Assembly (NCBI GenBank): GCA_028023455.1
Contig: JAQFVV010000182.1
Coordinates: 1,614,001 to 1,678,000, forward strand
Reading direction: 5' to 3'
DNA from: Epiperipatus broadwayi
Taxonomy: Eukaryota > Onychophora > Udeonychophora > Euonychophora > Peripatidae
Length of the DNA: 64,000 nt
Below, one piece after another: positions 60,178-64,000 of this stretch (position 1 is the first letter of the stretch; every line of letters starts with the position of its first letter). Below the pieces are notes generated by a model. The model searched no databases, was not told the DNA's origin, and saw only the letters and a program-made list of their open reading frames with translations. Made by a program: the position numbers and the translations under genes.

Positions 60178-60352
60178 ATTCACAGTCTTGGACTCCATTT
60201 TGGGATATATGAAGATATTGGCACCAAAACCTGTGGTGGCTATCCTGGGAGTGAAGGTTATGAAAAGTTAGATGCAGAAACTTTTGCATCATGGAATGTG
60301 GATTACTTGAAACTTGATGGCTGTTATAAAGATCCTTCAGCTTTTCCAAAGG
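60178..60352 (+). CDS. NAGA: Alpha-N-acetylgalactosaminidase-like (GH27), coding exon 3, with the nucleophile
   Basis: This 175-bp exon encodes residues 110-167 plus the first base of codon 168. The acceptor TTTTCTTATAG ends at 60177 and the donor GTTAGT starts at 60353. It contains [14 protein letters not shown] and [10 protein letters not shown], and the catalytic motif YLKLDGCY. In human NAGA and alpha-galactosidase A the Asp of (L/F)DGC is the nucleophile of the double-displacement, configuration-retaining reaction; here it is residue 156, the same number as in human NAGA as I recall it. Cys158 follows, with Cys128 as likely disulfide partner. No stop, frameshift or lost key residue is seen, so the exon looks under selection. 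The intron before it is about 17.6 kb and full of retroelements. Confidence 0.95.
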
Positions 60353-62252
60353 GTTAGTATTAGTTTTCATTTCTACTTTAGTGTTAATTTTTATTCACTA
60401 TTTTTTTACATATGTCTGACAATAAAATGACATCTATAGTGCTGGATTCTCTAAAATCACAATGAACTTGTTAAACATTCATTTATGATTTAAAACAATC
60501 TAGTCATTAAAATTTTTAAAAGCACTTATGCTATAGAAAGTAGCAATAAAAAAAATCATATGGTTTGTTATTGGAAAGGTCGTGTGATTTTTAAACTTTC
60601 AAATGATAGATTGAACACAACAATTCAATTCAACTGATAATACTTTAGATATGTTTTGATATTTCTGTCAACTAAGAATCAATCCAATAACTTTAATTCT
60701 TGAATCTGCTTTTCTATCATTGATCTAAGTGAATATAAATGATATGTCATAATATTTATTGCACTTTTTTCTATCCTTTTATTTTTATAAATTTAAATAG
60801 TAAAATCATTTTTAAAATTAATACATGCATAATAAAAGATAATGGTCTAAGTTTTTGCATTTGGAGATAATTGCAATGTTGCAGAGTTGAGATAAGGAAT
60901 TCATTGATGAAAATAAAAAACAACTTGAAAATTTTTTTCAGTGTAATGATTATTCTTTCTTCCACATGACGTTAAAAGTGAATAAAAACTAGTTCCTATC
61001 TATAATGGAAAAATATATATTTGTCAATATGGATGTGGGGATTCAGGTGTGTGATACCTCTTACTTGAAATTTGTGTGGGTATGCATGCATAGATAGAAG
61101 GTATGAGTTTGTGTTTGAATCATAGAATTGAAAAGAGAGCTGCATTGATTTAAAAAAAAAAGTCAATATTTTTTTATATGTTCATAATAATTTCATAGTT
61201 TTGAAGCAAAGATATTGCCATAATATTTTATATTTTTCCAGTAATGTTGTCAAAACTTGCAATTGTACCATTAGTACAAGGAAAAAATATTTCAATATTA
61301 ACAAGCTGGATTTCTTTATTTATATCCAAATGAGTTTATAGATGGATATATCTTATATTATTATTATTGTTATATAAAAACTATCATTCACTAATTTAAT
61401 AGGATTATGATTGTATTAGGTCAATATGTTATTTTAAATATTTCACAAAAGGATCTAAAGTTTTGGTAATCAGAAAATAATTACATTTTTTTCAGTTTTA
61501 ATCCAGCAATCACTTCCTGTCAGTCACTGAACTTCATCCTTAAATTTCTGTATTACTTATGAAGCTCAAGATTTATTTTATTATTCGTTCAAATTGAGAA
61601 TGTCATTTTCCTTTTAATCAATTTACTATTAATATATCCTTGCTGAGAAAGAAATCATATTTTTTTTTTTTTATGAATCCATGAATGGATCTATTTATAT
61701 TTAAAAAAACCTAGTTGGCTATTGACCAGTTTGAAAATTCAAATAAGCATTTCTAAATTTCAATTATGATTCTTTCTAAAGAATGATGTGAAATTTCTTA
61801 AAATATGTTTAATATAGGCCTGTTTTTAAAATCTACTATCATTTTAATCTTGGAACTTAATCTTATTCAATAATTTTACCTCATAAGTGCTCATATTGTA
61901 GGATTGAACGTATGAAATGGTTGAAGAATTGAAGATTAATAGATGCTAAAATCTTTTAGAATGAAAAGATTAATTGTGGAGGTTAAAACATAGCATCACA
62001 AGATATTTAATAAATAACATTAAAGAATTACTATACAATCTACATAGATTTATTGGTTATCCCCAGTTTGGTTTGTGTAAGTTTTGTGAACATTTTGTTC
62101 TTCTTTATCTTTGTTTTTTTTTATTCTGGAATCTGTATGGCTGTACTCTTTTACATGTGTCTACTAATGATAATGATAATGATGTTTATATATCGCATAA
62201 ATCAATAAAGATTTATATTTGCACAAGTATATGTGTTTGTATATATTTATAG
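60353..62252. other. Intron 3 of the NAGA-like gene
   Basis: 1.9 kb of AT-rich DNA without recognised mobile elements, short compared with introns 1 and 2. The open frame crossing its end (61974-62252) is intronic. Confidence 0.65.
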
Positions 62253-62350
62253 TATATCCTATGATGGGTAAATATTTAAATGATACTGGACGACCTATTG
62301 CCTATTCTTGCAGCTGGCCAGCATATTTACCACCAAATTCTACTGTTTTA
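62253..62350 (+). CDS. NAGA: Alpha-N-acetylgalactosaminidase-like (GH27), coding exon 4, with the specificity loop
   Basis: This 98-bp exon encodes the last two bases of codon 168 and residues 169-200, then a strong donor GTAAGTAAA at 62351. The segment [13 protein letters not shown] is diagnostic. In alpha-galactosidase A the corresponding loop reads SCEWPLY, with bulky Glu and Leu; in alpha-N-acetylgalactosaminidase it has small Ser188 and Ala191 that make room for the N-acetyl group (established structural work on the human enzymes). Here Ser and Ala are present, at 188 and 191 by my count, so the GalNAc specificity is called from sequence. Sequons NDT (177-179) and NST (196-198) are visible. 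The acid/base Asp and the C-terminal beta domain must be encoded beyond position 64000. Confidence 0.92.
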
Positions 62351-64000
62351 GTAAGTAAATGTTTATATTACTTTATTAGCAAAAGTGCAAGTTAAAAAAT
62401 ATATTATGTTAATGATTAAAAAAGATCAATTTTAGAATTAGTAGAAAAGCAGAAACATAAAATTAATATTCATCAATTGTAACAAACATATGTACAAATA
62501 AAGATCGAAAAATCTTTAAATCTCTCACCGTGGGGTTGAAGGCCTCTCCAGTATTCCTTCATAAAAGAACAATAAAGCAGTTAGAACAGCCATATTCATT
62601 TTTGAGTGACTGTTATTGATGAATGATGACATATTGTAATTAACTTAAATCTAATAAATTCATTTAATTAACATTACCAAAATTAAACGTTTATTGACTG
62701 ATTTAATTCTAAAGAAATAATAATCTCTTTACAAAAAACAAAAACAAATTAATGTTTGTAGAGCCAGTAAATTTTCATAATCATGATCAAAAGAAAAAAT
62801 TGTTCAATTTAATGAGAATGCTAAAACAGTTTAGGTAATTGAATGTTAAAGTTATGAGGGGAGGAGGATAATTTGATATGACTTAATTAATTGTAAAAAT
62901 GATTGCATTTTCCACAATTCATTATAACTCAGTATATGTATTGCATAGAATATACAATCTGAAGGAATGAATAGATAGTATGTTTTATGTAATTCATGAA
63001 TTGAATTAATTAGTAAAAATTATAATGAAGTATGAAATATAGTCATCATTTTTGTAATAAGTGCATTATGTAGTTATTCCATGGTTTCACAATAATAGTG
63101 TTACAAATTCAAAAATGATCAGTTCTTGAGTTGATAAATAAAGTAAAGTAAAAAAAAAAGGTCTTAGTTTGATCATTAAAGCAGTGCTCAATCAGCATTA
63201 CCCTCTAAGCTACTAACCATATGATTACTTTACAATGAACTATGATTGAAAATTAATCAACCAGAAAAATGAGATCAGGCTAATAAATATTTTTTACTTA
63301 GTGAAAAAAAAAATCACTGCATTTTTATATGTAAAAATTTACTATAAACAAGGCAAAACTCTCCATTCAGTAGTGCCACCTTGTGCCTTGTTTATAAACA
63401 ATTATGAGCTAGTATAAGAGATGGTGATCATGTGATGTTTAAAAATTTACTAATAAGTATTCATGCTGAAGATAATTGAACTGTAGTAACATTTTAAAAT
63501 GCTGAATAGCTGTGATCAAATTTTGAATAAAAATGACTTAAATTGCAATATTAGATTTTGCTACAGTACTTAATACTTATATTATAAATATAAGATAAAT
63601 ATTACAAATTTTATAAATATGGTTTTAGATCTTGCAAATAATTTTAAACTATTTAATCATTAAATATTTTCATTGTAAGAATTTTTTTTTACCTTGAAAT
63701 GTAAGCTAAAATATATTTTATCTTCATATCCCAGTTTGATTATAAAAATATTTTTGGAACTGGATTGTAAATAACTTAAAAAAGTTGAACAAGTTTTATG
63801 GTATGCTATTTATATACTAATCATGCAATATTAGAGTTAATGTATTTTTTTTTTGTCATGTGCTATATTCAATTAATTAATACAAATAAATAATATCCCA
63901 TTTATCTAAACATTTTGTTTTATATCTGTGCAATTTTATTAGTTCATATATTGTAATGCATATTTTATAATTTTATTTAAATCTAAATTTTATTGTTATT
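62351..64000. other. Start of intron 4 of the NAGA-like gene
   Basis: AT-rich intron to the window edge. It contains the second full copy of the GGCAAAACTC...GTGATCATGTGATG repeat at 63350-63460. No exon is recognised, so the fifth coding exon lies outside. Confidence 0.6.
63350..63460 (+). repeat. Dispersed repeat, second copy (GGCAAAACTC ... GTGATCATGTGATG)
   Basis: AAGGCAAAACTC, then an inverted-looking GTGCCTTGTTTATAAACAAT with TATGAGC, then GAGATGGTGATCATGTGATG. It shares the order of landmarks with 4570-4780. Confidence 0.5.

Noticed and set aside
61974-62252. 92-residue open frame ahead of exon 4
   Set aside because: It lies in intron 3, ends at the exon 4 acceptor region and has no family similarity.

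Overview
The window looks like a stretch of a large, very AT-rich (visually about three quarters A+T) invertebrate animal genome. The coding signal is sparse and carried on short exons with GT/AG boundaries, introns reach 15-18 kb, and retroelements of animal type (RTE-like LINE, Ty3/gypsy, Penelope-like, hAT-like) fill the space. I cannot fix the phylum from sequence alone; a mollusc or chelicerate would fit, but that is inference.

One host gene is well supported: the first four coding exons, all on the + strand, of a glycoside hydrolase family 27 lysosomal alpha-N-acetylgalactosaminidase (NAGA-like). The exons are at 27000-27151, 42409-42583, 60178-60352 and 62253-62350. They join in frame to 200 residues covering the signal peptide, the N-terminal part of the (beta/alpha)8 barrel, the catalytic nucleophile and the substrate-specificity loop. 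The rest of the gene lies beyond the right edge.

Everything else is mobile or repetitive DNA, mostly decayed. From left to right: a fold-back repeat (1541-1838); a three-copy repeat cluster, two direct and one inverted (about 2335-3330); a short MITE-like element (4251-4361); a 417-bp near-palindrome (6574-6990) directly followed by a 3-kb RTE-like LINE (7050-10090) whose reverse transcriptase carries an internal tandem duplication of the catalytic box; a retroelement protease remnant on the minus strand (13.8-14.3 kb); and a tRNA-Gly(TCC)-like locus with an internal duplication of its anticodon arm (25375-25493).

Intron 1 (27152-42408) holds a Penelope-like GIY-YIG endonuclease fragment (35664-36040), a possible minus-strand LTR end with primer-binding site (36.7-36.9 kb), a T-rich degenerate array (38.9-39.5 kb), an unidentified protein-like fragment (39.85-40.1 kb) and a small inverted-repeat element (40911-41086). 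Intron 2 (42584-60177) holds a minus-strand LINE fragment of the same RTE family (45.86-47.17 kb), a Ty3/gypsy element with both LTRs but no integrase (48745-52901), a third RTE copy split by a G/C-tipped hAT-like insertion with an 8-bp target duplication (53.78-55.15 kb), a 239-bp hairpin (56042-56280) and a 2.3-kb compositionally distinct insertion in a TA repeat (about 56973-59286).

The most unusual cross-window pattern is a hammerhead-ribozyme-like core (CTGANGA, short stem, GAAAC) in two unrelated-looking inverted-repeat elements, with a weaker version in a third. Penelope-like elements are known to carry hammerhead motifs, and a Penelope-like endonuclease remnant is present in the same window.
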